Notes under the pieces: model-generated
Seen by the model: only the letters and a program-made list of their open reading frames with translations
What the model was told of the DNA's origin: nothing
Databases searched by the model: none
Made by a program: the position numbers and the translations under genes
Source: Bradyrhizobium iriomotense
Lineage (GTDB): Bacteria > Pseudomonadota > Alphaproteobacteria > Rhizobiales > Xanthobacteraceae
Assembly (NCBI RefSeq): GCF_018129405.1
Contig: NZ_JAFCLP010000002.1
Span: 124,001 to 188,000, forward strand
Length of the DNA: 64,000 nucleotides
Reading direction: 5' to 3'
Shown: piece by piece, positions 1 through 7,599 of the stretch
Layout of the letters: every line of letters begins with the position of its first letter
Numbering within the stretch: the stretch's first letter is position 1

Positions 1-453
1 ACGCCGAACGAGCTCTACCACAAGCCGGCGACGCGCTTCGTGGCGGGTTTCATCGGCTCGCCCGCGATGAACTTCATCCCGTGCCGGCTCGAGGATGTCG
101 GCGGCACGCTTCAGCTCCGCCTCACCGACCGCATCGCCTTCGCACTGCCGCCGGCCCGCGCCGCGCGCTACAATGCGCTGCCGCGCACCGACAAGCTGCT
201 GCTCGGCATCCGTCCCGAGCATCTCACCGAGTCGCACGCGCATCTTGCGCCCGGCGTCGAGACCTTCGACACCGTGCTCGACGTCACCGAGCCGATGGGG
301 ATGGAGACCCTGGTCTATTTCGGGCTCGACGGCACGCCAGTCTGCGGCCGCGTCGATCCCAATGCCGGCGCCAAGGACGGATCTCCCATGCGTTTGGCGA
401 TGGACCTCAACAACATGCACCTGCTAAACGAAGAGACCGGCGTCGTGCTGTGA
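1..453 (+). CDS. Sugar/glycerol-3-phosphate-type ABC transporter ATP-binding protein, C-terminal part
   Basis: The reading frame is open from base 1, so the gene starts outside the window and only about 150 C-terminal residues are seen. The segment LYHKPATRFVAGFIGSPAMNF and the later GIRPEHL are typical of the link and OB-fold/TOBE regulatory domain of UgpC/MalK-type ATPases, which power uptake of sugars or polyols from the inner face of the cytoplasmic membrane. Walker motifs lie upstream of the window. A dehydrogenase gene follows after 34 bases on the same strand, suggesting an uptake-plus-catabolism operon. The substrate cannot be read from this fragment. Confidence 0.88.
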   Translation, partial: TPNELYHKPATRFVAGFIGSPAMNFIPCRLEDVGGTLQLRLTDRIAFALPPARAARYNALPRTDKLLLGIRPEHLTESHAHLAPGVETFDTVLDVTEPMGMETLVYFGLDGTPVCGRVDPNAGAKDGSPMRLAMDLNNMHLLNEETGVVL

Positions 454-487
454 CGCCGGCTCAAGAAACACGAGCAGGCAGGGGAGC

Positions 488-1477
488 ATGGCGACCAACA
501 AGAAGAAGATTTTCGTTACACAAACCTTGTCGCAAGGAGCACGCGCCCTCCTCACCCAGCGGGACGATATCGAGCTCATCGAGTTTTCCAACCTGATCTC
601 GGCCAAGGACTTCGAGGCCTTGCTGAAGAGTCATGCGCCGGTCCATGGCGTGGCGTTAGGCGCCACCGCCTTCGGCGAGACCGAGCTCGAGGCATCAGAA
701 GACATGAAGGTGGTGACCCGCATCGGCGTCGGCTACGATGCCGTCGACGTGCCCGCCCTCTCCCGCCGCAAGGTGCCGCTGATGGTCGCCGGCAGCGCCA
801 ACTCGCCCTCGGTCGCGGAAGCGGCGCTGTTCATGATGCTGACGCTGGCCAAGCGCGCGCAGGAGCTGCATCGCTGCGTCAAGGACGGCACATGGGCCGA
901 CCGGCTCGGCATGCTGCCGTTCGACCTCTACGGCAAGACCGTGCTCGTCATCGGCTTCGGCCGCATCGGCAGTCGCACCGCCAAGCGCTGTCTGGCGTTC
1001 GAGATGAAGGTCCAGGTCTACGATCCCTACAAGGGAGCTGCCGACATCAGGGCGGCCGGATGCGAGCCGGTCACCGACCTCGACGCCGCGCTTCCTCACG
1101 CCGACTTCGTCACCATCCACTGCCCGAAGACGCCGGAGACCGTCGGCCTGTTCGATGCTGACAGGATCGGCCGCCTGAAGCCGAGATCCTACCTGATCAA
1201 CACCGCACGCGGCGGCATCGTGAAGGAAGCGGCGCTCTATGACGCGCTGATGTCCGGAAAGCTCGCCGGCGCCGGCATCGACGTGTTCGAGGTGGAGCCG
1301 CCGCCGGTCAGCAACGCGCTGTTCGCGCTGCCCAACGTCATCATGGCCCCGCACGTCGCCGGCGTCACGGTCGAGGCGGTCCAGCGCATGAGCGAGCAGA
1401 CCGCGCGCAACATCCTGAGCGTCCTGGATGGCGATCCGATCCGGCAGAACGTCATCAATCAGGACGTGCTGGGCTGA
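488..1477 (+). CDS. D-isomer-specific 2-hydroxyacid dehydrogenase
   Basis: This 329-residue protein has the two-domain architecture of NAD-dependent D-2-hydroxyacid dehydrogenases, which interconvert 2-hydroxyacids and 2-oxoacids in the cytoplasm. The dinucleotide-binding GFGRIGSRTAKR sits near residue 155. The catalytic Arg is in NTARGG, the Glu in DVFEVEP and the His in APHVAG, all in the expected order, so the enzyme looks intact. It follows the ABC transporter ATPase gene closely and is followed by an intrinsic terminator, so it is probably the last gene of that operon and may act on the imported compound. The exact substrate (phosphoglycerate, glyoxylate or other) cannot be assigned. Confidence 0.88.
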   Translation: MATNKKKIFVTQTLSQGARALLTQRDDIELIEFSNLISAKDFEALLKSHAPVHGVALGATAFGETELEASEDMKVVTRIGVGYDAVDVPALSRRKVPLMVAGSANSPSVAEAALFMMLTLAKRAQELHRCVKDGTWADRLGMLPFDLYGKTVLVIGFGRIGSRTAKRCLAFEMKVQVYDPYKGAADIRAAGCEPVTDLDAALPHADFVTIHCPKTPETVGLFDADRIGRLKPRSYLINTARGGIVKEAALYDALMSGKLAGAGIDVFEVEPPPVSNALFALPNVIMAPHVAGVTVEAVQRMSEQTARNILSVLDGDPIRQNVINQDVLG

Positions 1478-1490
1478 GCCGACCGCCTTC

Positions 1491-1516
1491 GGGACGCCAG
1501 AAAGCGTCCCATTTTG
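1491..1516 (+). terminator. Intrinsic terminator after the hydroxyacid dehydrogenase
   Basis: A 7-bp perfect stem, GGGACGC/GCGTCCC (1491-1497 with 1504-1510), has a 6-base loop and is followed by ATTTT. It lies 14 bases after the stop codon of the dehydrogenase gene. Confidence 0.7.
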
Positions 1517-1621
1517 GTGCAGATCGGGCCCCAACTCAGCCTTAATCAAACGCGCCTAATGTTCCCGGCCGCGGCGGCGTGGGACAGACTTGCCGGCCGC
1601 GTCGAGTTGGAGGATGGACCC

Positions 1622-2110
1622 TTGTCAGAGATCGACCCGACCGACCATGCGCTGGCGACCATCGCCAGCATCCTGGAGCACCCCGAGCCCGTTCTCGTCG
1701 TCCGCGACACCGAGACGGCGGCCGCTGAAGAGAATGCTGACGTCAACGAACCTTCAGCCGCCGCTGATGAACATCCGGTGGCCGCTGAGCACGAGCATCC
1801 CGTGGTCGAAGAACAGCCGCTGGTGCCGGAGCACACCGATGCCGACGGCTACAGCAAGGTCGGACCGGGCCCGATGGTGGCGATCCGTCTCAAATGGACG
1901 GTGCATCGCGGCGATGACGGCCAGTACTACGTCCACGAGACCATCGGCGAGCAGTCCGCGCCCGTCGTCAGCGGTCCGATGACGAGCGAGGCCGCCGTGC
2001 GTTTCGTCGATGCACACGAGGAAGAGGCGAACAAGCGCTTCGAGCTGCTCCGCAGCGAGATCGCCGGCCGCAGCTCGCTCGCCGATTACGAGCGCAAGGG
2101 CGAAGCGTAA
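1622..2110 (+). CDS. Hypothetical acidic protein
   Basis: A TTG start at 1622 is preferred because a GGAGG sits at 1609-1613, eight bases upstream; this gives about 162 residues beginning MSEIDPTDHALATI. The frame is open further upstream but that extension has no ribosome site. The protein has an acidic, repetitive Glu/His/Ala/Pro-rich stretch near residues 20-75, then a compact domain that reads like a small cytoplasmic fold (RLKWTVHRGDDGQYYV). There is no signal peptide or membrane segment. I do not recognise a named family. It stands between a terminator upstream and a compound palindrome downstream, so it is probably transcribed alone. Confidence 0.7.
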   Translation: MSEIDPTDHALATIASILEHPEPVLVVRDTETAAAEENADVNEPSAAADEHPVAAEHEHPVVEEQPLVPEHTDADGYSKVGPGPMVAIRLKWTVHRGDDGQYYVHETIGEQSAPVVSGPMTSEAAVRFVDAHEEEANKRFELLRSEIAGRSSLADYERKGEA

Positions 2111-2133
2111 CGCTCCGGCCGAAGGTCTCCGTA

Positions 2134-2290
2134 CACCTCTCCCGAAGGGAGAGGTCGGAGCGCATCGAAGATGCGATCCGGGTGAGGGGTTAAGGTCTCG
2201 CCGGATGTTGCGGCCCCTCACCCGGATTGCTTTGGACGATGCTTCGCATCGCCAAGCGCAATCCGACCTCTCCCCGTCGGGGAGAGGTGG
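2134..2290. repeat. Compound intergenic palindrome, CCTCTCCC type
   Basis: Nested inverted repeats fill the gap between two convergent genes: CCTCTCCC/GGGAGAGG at 2136-2154, CGCATC/GATGCG near 2161-2175, GGGTGAGGGG (2180-2189) with CCCCTCACCC (2214-2223), GATGC/GCATC at 2238-2250, and a second CCTCTCCCC/GGGGAGAGG at 2268-2288. The two ends also pair with each other, so the unit can fold as a multi-arm structure. This resembles the short palindromic elements scattered through Bradyrhizobium genomes. It may double as a two-way terminator. Confidence 0.75.
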
Positions 2291-2305
2291 ACATCGCGCC
2301 TGCTC

Positions 2306-2815
2306 CTACTTCCTTCCCAAGAAATCCTTCTTCACGAGCTCGACGCCGGCGTGCCGCAACAGGTCGTAGGCGGTCGTGACGTGAAAGAAGAACTGCGGAA
2401 CGCTGAACGTCAGCAGCAGCGTCCGCCCTGTGAACGGCAGCTCGGTGCCGTTCTTCAGCCTGAAGAACACGTTCTGCTCCGCCGCGGCGTCGATCGCCGC
2501 GCGCGGCAGGCTCTCGATGAACTCGATCGACGTCGCGATGCGGGCCTGCAGCCCGGCCATGTCGTGCTCCAGCACCGGCAGCACGACGGGATCGCGCTGC
2601 GCCAAGAGGGCCGGCGCAACCGTGGCGTGGCGGCAGGCCTCGCCGACCTGCTGCGCCAGATCGTACATGTTCGGCGCAAGGCGCATGCCGAGCAGCACCG
2701 CCGGATTGAACTTGCGGGCCTCGGCATAGGCCACGCCCTTGTCGAGCAGGACGGACAGGTTGCGCAAGTACGGCACGAAGAGGCCGACCGAGGCCTCGTA
2801 CATCGAAATCGTCAC
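2306..2815 (-). CDS. DUF1993 family protein
   Basis: The 169-residue product begins MTISMYEASVGLFVPYLRN and matches the DUF1993 pattern: an all-helical DinB-like fold with the recurrent segments YLRNLSVLLDKG, RLAPNMYDLAQQV and, near the C-terminus, FFFHVTTAYDLLRHAGV. Length is normal for the family. The biochemical role is unknown; DinB-like folds often bind metals but I do not see a clear His triad. The gene is transcribed away from the periplasmic binding protein gene on the other strand, with about 100 bases between their starts. Confidence 0.8.
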   Translation of the reverse strand: MTISMYEASVGLFVPYLRNLSVLLDKGVAYAEARKFNPAVLLGMRLAPNMYDLAQQVGEACRHATVAPALLAQRDPVVLPVLEHDMAGLQARIATSIEFIESLPRAAIDAAAEQNVFFRLKNGTELPFTGRTLLLTFSVPQFFFHVTTAYDLLRHAGVELVKKDFLGRK

Positions 2816-2917
2816 CCCAAGCTTCCTTTCAATTCTGCCTCGCCAGCAACGGGCATCTGGTCTAAATCCAGGTCAGAGGAGCTGTACAATGACAGCTCGG
2901 GCATGGGTGGAAAAGAG

Positions 2918-3712
2918 ATGACCGTTCGAATATCCGTTCGCGTTTTGGCGGCTTTGGCCGTGGCGCTGCTGATGAACCTTTCGGCCCACGCACAGCAGGC
3001 GGCGCCCTCGCGCCTCGACGAGATCATGAAGCGCGGCACCCTGCGCGTCGGCATGACCGGCGACTACAAGCCCTTCACCTATCTGGACAAGGCCACGCAG
3101 CAGTTCTCTGGCTTCGACGTCGACATGGCCGAGGCGCTCGGCAAGGCGCTCGGCGTCAAGGTCGAATTCGTGCCGACGGCCTGGCCGAAGCTGATGAAGG
3201 ATTTCGAGGCCGATCAGTTCGACATCGCCATGGGCGGCGTCTCGGTGACGCTCGACCGGCAGAGGAAGGGCTTCTTCTCGACGCCGATCATGCGCGAGGG
3301 CAAGACGCCGATCGCGCGCTGCGCCGACGTCGGCAAGTACCAGAGCATCGCCGACATCGACAAGAAGGGCACCCGCGTCATCGTCAATCCCGGCGGCACC
3401 AACGAGCGCTTCGCGCGCGCCAACATCAAGGACGCTGAGATCACGGTCTTCCCGGACAACACCGTGATCTTCGAGGAGATCGCCAAGGGCAACGCCGATC
3501 TGATGATGACCGACGCCTCCGAGACGCGCTACCAGCAGAAGCAGCATCAAGGCGTGCTCTGCGCGGTGCATCCGGAAAAGCCGTTCGACTTCTCCGAGAA
3601 GGCCTACTGGCTCCAGCGCGACATGGCGCTCAAGGCCTTCGTCGACCAGTGGCTGCACATTTCCATGGAGGACGGCAGCTACAAGAAGATCTACGCTGCC
3701 TGGTTCGATTAA
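2918..3712 (+). CDS. Periplasmic amino-acid-type solute-binding protein (cyclohexadienyl dehydratase-like)
   Basis: The ATG at 2918 is chosen because it follows GGTGGAAAAGAG and opens directly on a signal peptide (MTVRISVRVLAALAVALL, cleavage after AHA). An in-frame ATG at 2903 lacks such a site. The 264-residue protein is a SBP_bac_3 family member: RGTLRVGMTGDYKPFTY, GFDVDMAEALGKALGVKVEF and DIAMGGVSVT are standard. The family includes transporter receptors for polar amino acids and the periplasmic cyclohexadienyl/arogenate dehydratase PheC, which it resembles. No permease or ATPase gene is adjacent, which fits an orphan receptor or a PheC-like enzyme. Which of the two it is cannot be settled by reading. 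Confidence 0.82.
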   Translation: MTVRISVRVLAALAVALLMNLSAHAQQAAPSRLDEIMKRGTLRVGMTGDYKPFTYLDKATQQFSGFDVDMAEALGKALGVKVEFVPTAWPKLMKDFEADQFDIAMGGVSVTLDRQRKGFFSTPIMREGKTPIARCADVGKYQSIADIDKKGTRVIVNPGGTNERFARANIKDAEITVFPDNTVIFEEIAKGNADLMMTDASETRYQQKQHQGVLCAVHPEKPFDFSEKAYWLQRDMALKAFVDQWLHISMEDGSYKKIYAAWFD

Positions 3713-3888
3713 GAGCGTTCCGGTTCGCGTATAGAAAACGCCTCAATGCCGGGATTTTGGCACCTCGTTCCGATCGCTCGGAACGGGGCTCTCTACCGCG
3801 TCCTCCTGTCGCTTGCCTCGGCCAAATTGTGGACGGGTTCCCGGCGCATTGAACCCGAACCTACCGGAGCACGACTCATACGGACGAC

Positions 3889-3904
3889 AGTGATCTAGAT
3901 CACT
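3889..3904. promoter_or_regulatory. CRP/FNR-type 16-bp palindromic operator
   Basis: AGTGATCTAGATCACT is a perfect 16-bp palindrome that fits the GTGA-N6-TCAC half-site pattern of CRP/FNR family regulators. It lies 60 bases upstream of the start of the DUF2147 gene. A short T run follows (3905-3908), so a terminator for the upstream gene is an alternative, but that gene ends about 180 bases earlier. Confidence 0.55.
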
Positions 3905-3964
3905 TTTTGCGATCGAGCCGGGGCGTAAGCGTCGGTCCGGGGACCATCTGCTAGGAGATGCGAA

Positions 3965-4888
3965 ATGAGGAAGCTGTTGGCCACGGCCGCATTCCTTTTG
4001 TTGGCGAGCACCGCTGCGCAAGCGCAGTACACCTTCGAATATGGCGGGCGCACAATCCGCATCGATCCAGACCGCGGCACGGTGCAGATTCCCGGCGTGT
4101 ACGACAACACCGGCCAGGGCAAGGCCAAGAAGGCCAAGAAGAACGAGACGAGCCCGGGCCAGCAGGCGCCGCAGGAGGCCAAGGCCGATCCGCAGGCGCC
4201 GGCCGCACCCGCGCCTCCACCTGCTGCCGCAACAGTACCTCCAGCAGCCACGCAGGCTCCCGCGCCCGTCGTGGCCGCACCGCCTCCCGCGCCATCTGCA
4301 CCACAGCCGGCGACTGCCACTGCTGCGCCGGCCGCTACGGCTGTCGCGCCTCCTACCGCACCGCCTCCGGCCCCTGCTCCCATCGAGCAGCAGGCAGCTC
4401 CCGTGGCACCGCCCGCGCCGCCGGCCGCTGCGGCTGTTGCGCCGCCTGCGCCCCCGCCGCCAGCCCCGGCCGCGGCTGCGGCACCTCCGGCGCCGCCTCC
4501 GCCCGCCGCTCCGCCAACTGCGCCCACGCCGGTCCAGTCCGCCGCAGTCGCCCCGCCCGCTCCGGCAACCGCGCCCACGCGTGATCTCAATTCACCGCTC
4601 GGGGTCTGGCTCACCGAGGAGAAGGAAGGCAAGGTCCGCATCGAGCAGTGCGGCACCAATCTCTGCGGCTATTCGGTCGACAGCAAGTCGAACCAGAACG
4701 GCGAGCAGGTTCTGATCAACATGAAGCCCGGCAAGGACCAGAAATGGTCCGGCCGCATCCTCGATCCCAACAGCGGATCGACATACGACTCCACGATCGC
4801 CATGAAGGGCACGGACAGGCTGCGCGTGCAGGGCTGCGCCTTCGGCGGCATGTTCTGCGGCGGCCAGACCTGGACGCGCGTGAACTGA
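3965..4888 (+). CDS. Exported DUF2147 domain protein with long Ala/Pro linker
   Basis: The start is supported by AGGAG at 3953-3957. The 307-residue product has a signal peptide (MRKLLATAAFLLLASTAAQA), a short N-terminal segment, then roughly 140 residues made almost wholly of Ala, Pro, Val and Thr. The C-terminal ~100 residues are a DUF2147 domain, recognised by GVWLTEEKEGKVRIEQCG, the LCGY motif, GRILDPNSGSTYDS and the final GGMFCGGQTWTRV. DUF2147 proteins are small beta-rich periplasmic or outer-surface proteins of unknown role. The linker would let the domain reach across the periplasm or cell wall. An intrinsic terminator follows. Confidence 0.82.
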   Translation: MRKLLATAAFLLLASTAAQAQYTFEYGGRTIRIDPDRGTVQIPGVYDNTGQGKAKKAKKNETSPGQQAPQEAKADPQAPAAPAPPPAAATVPPAATQAPAPVVAAPPPAPSAPQPATATAAPAATAVAPPTAPPPAPAPIEQQAAPVAPPAPPAAAAVAPPAPPPPAPAAAAAPPAPPPPAAPPTAPTPVQSAAVAPPAPATAPTRDLNSPLGVWLTEEKEGKVRIEQCGTNLCGYSVDSKSNQNGEQVLINMKPGKDQKWSGRILDPNSGSTYDSTIAMKGTDRLRVQGCAFGGMFCGGQTWTRVN

Positions 4889-4915
4889 TTTCGGCTTCGA
4901 CGCTCTGACCAAACA

Positions 4916-4942
4916 AGGGGCCCGCGATCCGGGCCCTTTGCT
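4916..4942 (+). terminator. Intrinsic terminator after the DUF2147 gene
   Basis: GGGCCCG (4918-4924) pairs with CGGGCCC (4930-4936) around a 5-base loop and is followed by TTTGCTTTG. It begins about 28 bases after the stop codon. Confidence 0.8.
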
Positions 4943-5067
4943 TTGTCCGCGGCGTCATGACGACGTGCGCCACCTCACAGAGCCTGCTGCAGGCGTGAGC
5001 CCCCTCACATCGCCGGTTCCGCGCGCCGTGTCACGTTCCCCTGCATGGTCAACCACAGGGGCGTGCC

Positions 5068-5424
5068 ATGAACGGCATTCGCAAAGGTCTCTTCGCTACC
5101 CTTCTCGCCATCGCCTTCCCGCTGGCGCAGGCTTATGCTGCGACAAGCACTTTCGACGGCACATGGAATGTCCGGATCTCGTCATCGAGCGAGACCTGCG
5201 GCAACGGCGCAACCGTCGCGATCGGCATCAACAACGGTCAGATTGCATCGAGCAGCGCCGCAGTGAACGCCTCCGGTCGCGTGGCGGATGCCGGCAGCAT
5301 CAACGTCACCCTGAGCAGCGGCATCAAGCGCGCGGTCGGCTTCGGTCACCTCAGCGGGACCTCGGGCTCCGGCACCTGGCGAGGCGCGCTGTGCACGGGC
5401 ACATGGACGGCCGAGCGGATGTAA
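5068..5424 (+). CDS. Small exported protein of unknown function
   Basis: This 118-residue protein starts with a signal peptide (MNGIRKGLFATLLAIAFPLAQA). The mature part is Ser/Thr/Gly-rich with two or three evenly spaced Cys, and recurrent short beta-like segments (FDGTWNVRIS, VGFGHLSGTSGSGTWRG). The TFDGTWNV and SGTWRGALCTGTW pattern is common in small secreted beta-sandwich proteins of Bradyrhizobiaceae. I do not recognise a named function. It faces a convergent cupin gene across a palindromic repeat. Confidence 0.75.
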   Translation: MNGIRKGLFATLLAIAFPLAQAYAATSTFDGTWNVRISSSSETCGNGATVAIGINNGQIASSSAAVNASGRVADAGSINVTLSSGIKRAVGFGHLSGTSGSGTWRGALCTGTWTAERM

Positions 5425-5430
5425 GTCGCC

Positions 5431-5483
5431 GTGTCCCGGCTCGGCGACGCATCGCCAAGGGCGATGCGTCTTGTCCGGGGCAC
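5431..5483. repeat. Palindromic repeat between convergent genes, GTGTCCCGG type
   Basis: GACGCATCGCC (5446-5456) pairs perfectly with GGCGATGCGTC (5460-5470) around a 3-base loop. An outer arm pairs GTGTCCCGG (5431-5439) with CCGGGGCAC (5475-5483) through one G-T wobble. It fills the whole gap between two convergent genes and is likely a two-way terminator derived from a dispersed repeat. Confidence 0.75.
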
Positions 5484-5487
5484 GAGA

Positions 5488-5892
5488 CTAACCCAACGCC
5501 GCGCCGTACTCCGCGTCCGTCACCGGCTCCAGCCAGGTCGAATAGACGCCGTCGAGTGCTTCCTGCATCGCGATGTGGCACATGCCGTTGGTCGGCGACG
5601 CCCCGTGCCAGTGCAATTCACCCGGTGGAATCCACACGGTGTCGCCGGGGCGGATCTCGCGGATCGGCCCGCCCTTGGACTGGACGCGACCGACGCCGGA
5701 GATGACGTAGAGCGTCTGCCCGAGCGGATGGTGGTGCCAGTTGGTGCGTGCGCCCGGCTCGAACGCGACGCGCGAGCAGTTCAGCCGCGCCGGCGCGGGC
5801 GCCATGATGACGGGGTCCTGCCATACGGTGCCGGTGAAGTGTTCCTTGGGCGCGCGGCGGGTCGGCCGCGTGCCTGCGACGGTGATCTCCAT
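5488..5892 (-). CDS. Cupin domain protein
   Basis: This 134-residue single-domain cupin has the metal-binding motif 1 around RTNWHHHPLGQTLYVISG and motif 2 around PGDTVWIPPGELHWHGA, with the His/Glu ligand set. Small cupins of this type (often described as (R)-mandelonitrile lyase-like or quercetinase-like) bind Fe or Mn and act on small organic substrates in the cytoplasm. The closing sequence (DAEYGAALG) resembles those often found beside carboxymuconolactone decarboxylases. The gene lies 16 bases downstream of an RraA-like gene on the same strand, so the two probably form an operon for a small-acid catabolic step. The substrate is unknown. Confidence 0.82.
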   Translation of the reverse strand: MEITVAGTRPTRRAPKEHFTGTVWQDPVIMAPAPARLNCSRVAFEPGARTNWHHHPLGQTLYVISGVGRVQSKGGPIREIRPGDTVWIPPGELHWHGASPTNGMCHIAMQEALDGVYSTWLEPVTDAEYGAALG

Positions 5893-5908
5893 GGGGTCCT
5901 CGCTTCCG

Positions 5909-6607
5909 TTACTTCTTGCTGGCGGCGTAGCGCGCCTTGGTCTCGGCGTTCATGGGATAGAGGCCCGGCAGCACCGCGCCGTTGTTCACCTCGTTGACGA
6001 TCCAGGCTTCCATCCGCTCCTGTTCGACGCCCTCGGCGAGAACGTGGTCGAGCATCGCCTGCGGGATCAGCACGCAGCCGTCCTGGTCGGCGACCACGAT
6101 GTCGTTCGGGAATACCGCAACGCCGCCGCAGCCGATCGGCTCGCCCCAGCCGACGAAGGTCAGGCCCGCGACCGACGGCGGCGCGGCGTAGCCGTCGCAC
6201 CACACCGGCAGGTTGGTGCCGAGCACGCCCTCGACGTCACGCACCACGCCGTCGGTGACGAGCGCAGTGACGCCGCGCTTGACCATGCGCGCGCAGAGGA
6301 TGTCGCCGAAGATGCCGGCATCGGTGATGCCCATGGCATCGACCACGGCGATGCAGCCGTCCGGCATCGCCTCGATCGCGGTGCGGGTCGAGATCGGCGA
6401 CGACCAGGATTCCGGCGTCGCCAGATCCTCACGCGCCGGCACGAAGCGCAGCGTGAAGGCAGGCCCTACCAGGCGCGGCAGGCCCGGGCGCAGCGGGCGC
6501 GCGCCGCGCATCCACACGTTGCGCAGGCCCTTTTTCAGCAGGACCGTGGTGATGGTGGCAGTGGTGATGCCGGCGAGGGTCTTGCGGGCTTCGGGGGACA
6601 GCGACAT
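5909..6607 (-). CDS. RraA-like / HMG (4-hydroxy-4-methyl-2-oxoglutarate) aldolase family protein
   Basis: The 232-residue product has the RraA-like fold signature: GDILCARMVKRGVTALVTDGVVRD near residues 105-130 contains the Gly-Asp and Arg-x3-Asp residues used by pyruvate-type aldolases of this family to hold metal and substrate. The family covers both RNase E inhibitors (RraA) and aldolases or decarboxylases for 4-hydroxy-4-methyl-2-oxoglutarate and oxaloacetate. Conserved active-site residues and the operon with a cupin favour a metabolic role over RNase control. It is divergent from the 5-oxoprolinase operon, with about 260 bases between the two starts. Confidence 0.8.
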   Translation of the reverse strand: MSLSPEARKTLAGITTATITTVLLKKGLRNVWMRGARPLRPGLPRLVGPAFTLRFVPAREDLATPESWSSPISTRTAIEAMPDGCIAVVDAMGITDAGIFGDILCARMVKRGVTALVTDGVVRDVEGVLGTNLPVWCDGYAAPPSVAGLTFVGWGEPIGCGGVAVFPNDIVVADQDGCVLIPQAMLDHVLAEGVEQERMEAWIVNEVNNGAVLPGLYPMNAETKARYAASKK

Positions 6608-6867
6608 GGACGAGAACGAGCTCCGGATAGGCGGGAAAAGAACGCGCGCATCTTGCGAGCCGGGCGCTTTCCGTCAAGGGCCAAAAGACCCACAAGAATG
6701 CAGGGCCGCAGCGCCGTTATGCGACGCGATAACAAGGCTTTATCGCGGACCCCTGCATTAATTTATTGGACTTGCGGGCGCATTTACGCGAAGCAGGGAC
6801 AAGCGGAACTCAACGCTGAGCCCGCGTTTCCCGAGAAGCCCGATTTCGACAGCGCTTTGACAGCTCA

Positions 6868-7599
6868 ATGGCCGCGACGCTTCCCCCGCCCCGCCTCCTG
6901 CCTAGTGGCGACAGTGCCGTCACGGTCGAGTTCAGCCGCACCATCGACGACGACGCCAACCAGCGCGTGCTGGCGCTCGACAAGGCACTCGCAGCGAGCC
7001 CCATCGACGGCATCACCGAGACGGTGCCGACCTATCGTTCGCTGCTGGTGCATTACGACCCCGGCAAGATCGGCTTCGACGCGCTCGGTGAAAAGATCCT
7101 CCCGATCGCCACCCGGCCGCTGCCGCCGGCCACCAGGGCGCGGCGCTGGCGCATTCCTGTCGCCTATGGCGGCGAGCATGGCATCGATCTCGAGGATGTC
7201 GCCAAGGCGCTCAACACCACGCCTGATGACATCATCGCCCGGCATGCCGGCGGCGACTACAAGGTCGCGATGATCGGCTTCACGCCGGGCTGGTCCTATC
7301 TCAGCGGCCTCGACAAATCCCTGCACATGTCGCGGCGGCAGTCGCCGCGGCTGCTGACGCCGGCCGGCACCATCTCGATCGGCGGCGTCCAGGCCGGGAT
7401 CCAGTGCCTGGCCGCCCCGAGCGGCTGGCACCTGCTCGGCCGCACGCCTGTCAGAACCTATCAGCTCCACCGCAATCCGACCTTCCTCACCGAACCCGGT
7501 GATCACGTGACTTTTTTCGCCATCGACCACAAGACGTTCGAGGACATGGACCGCGCCGCCGAGGCCGGCGAGATCGTCGCCGAGCAGGTGGTCGCATGA
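6868..7599 (+). CDS. pxpB: 5-oxoprolinase subunit PxpB (KipI / allophanate hydrolase subunit 1 family)
   Basis: The 243-residue product shows the family landmarks LLPSGDSAVTVEFS near the N-terminus and GFTPGWSYLSGL followed by the SIGGVQAGIQ segment. PxpB works with PxpC and PxpA as the ATP-dependent enzyme that opens 5-oxoproline (pyroglutamate) to glutamate in the cytoplasm, repairing a toxic glutamine-derived metabolite. The gene is first in a tight pxpB-pxpC-pxpA operon and overlaps pxpC by four bases (ATGA). The order B-C-A is a common one and supports the assignment over a KipI-type kinase inhibitor. Confidence 0.92.
   Translation: MAATLPPPRLLPSGDSAVTVEFSRTIDDDANQRVLALDKALAASPIDGITETVPTYRSLLVHYDPGKIGFDALGEKILPIATRPLPPATRARRWRIPVAYGGEHGIDLEDVAKALNTTPDDIIARHAGGDYKVAMIGFTPGWSYLSGLDKSLHMSRRQSPRLLTPAGTISIGGVQAGIQCLAAPSGWHLLGRTPVRTYQLHRNPTFLTEPGDHVTFFAIDHKTFEDMDRAAEAGEIVAEQVVA

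Noticed and set aside
2351-2917. Long N-terminal extension of the periplasmic binding protein frame
   Set aside because: It is antisense to the DUF1993 gene and would bury the signal peptide that begins at 2918.
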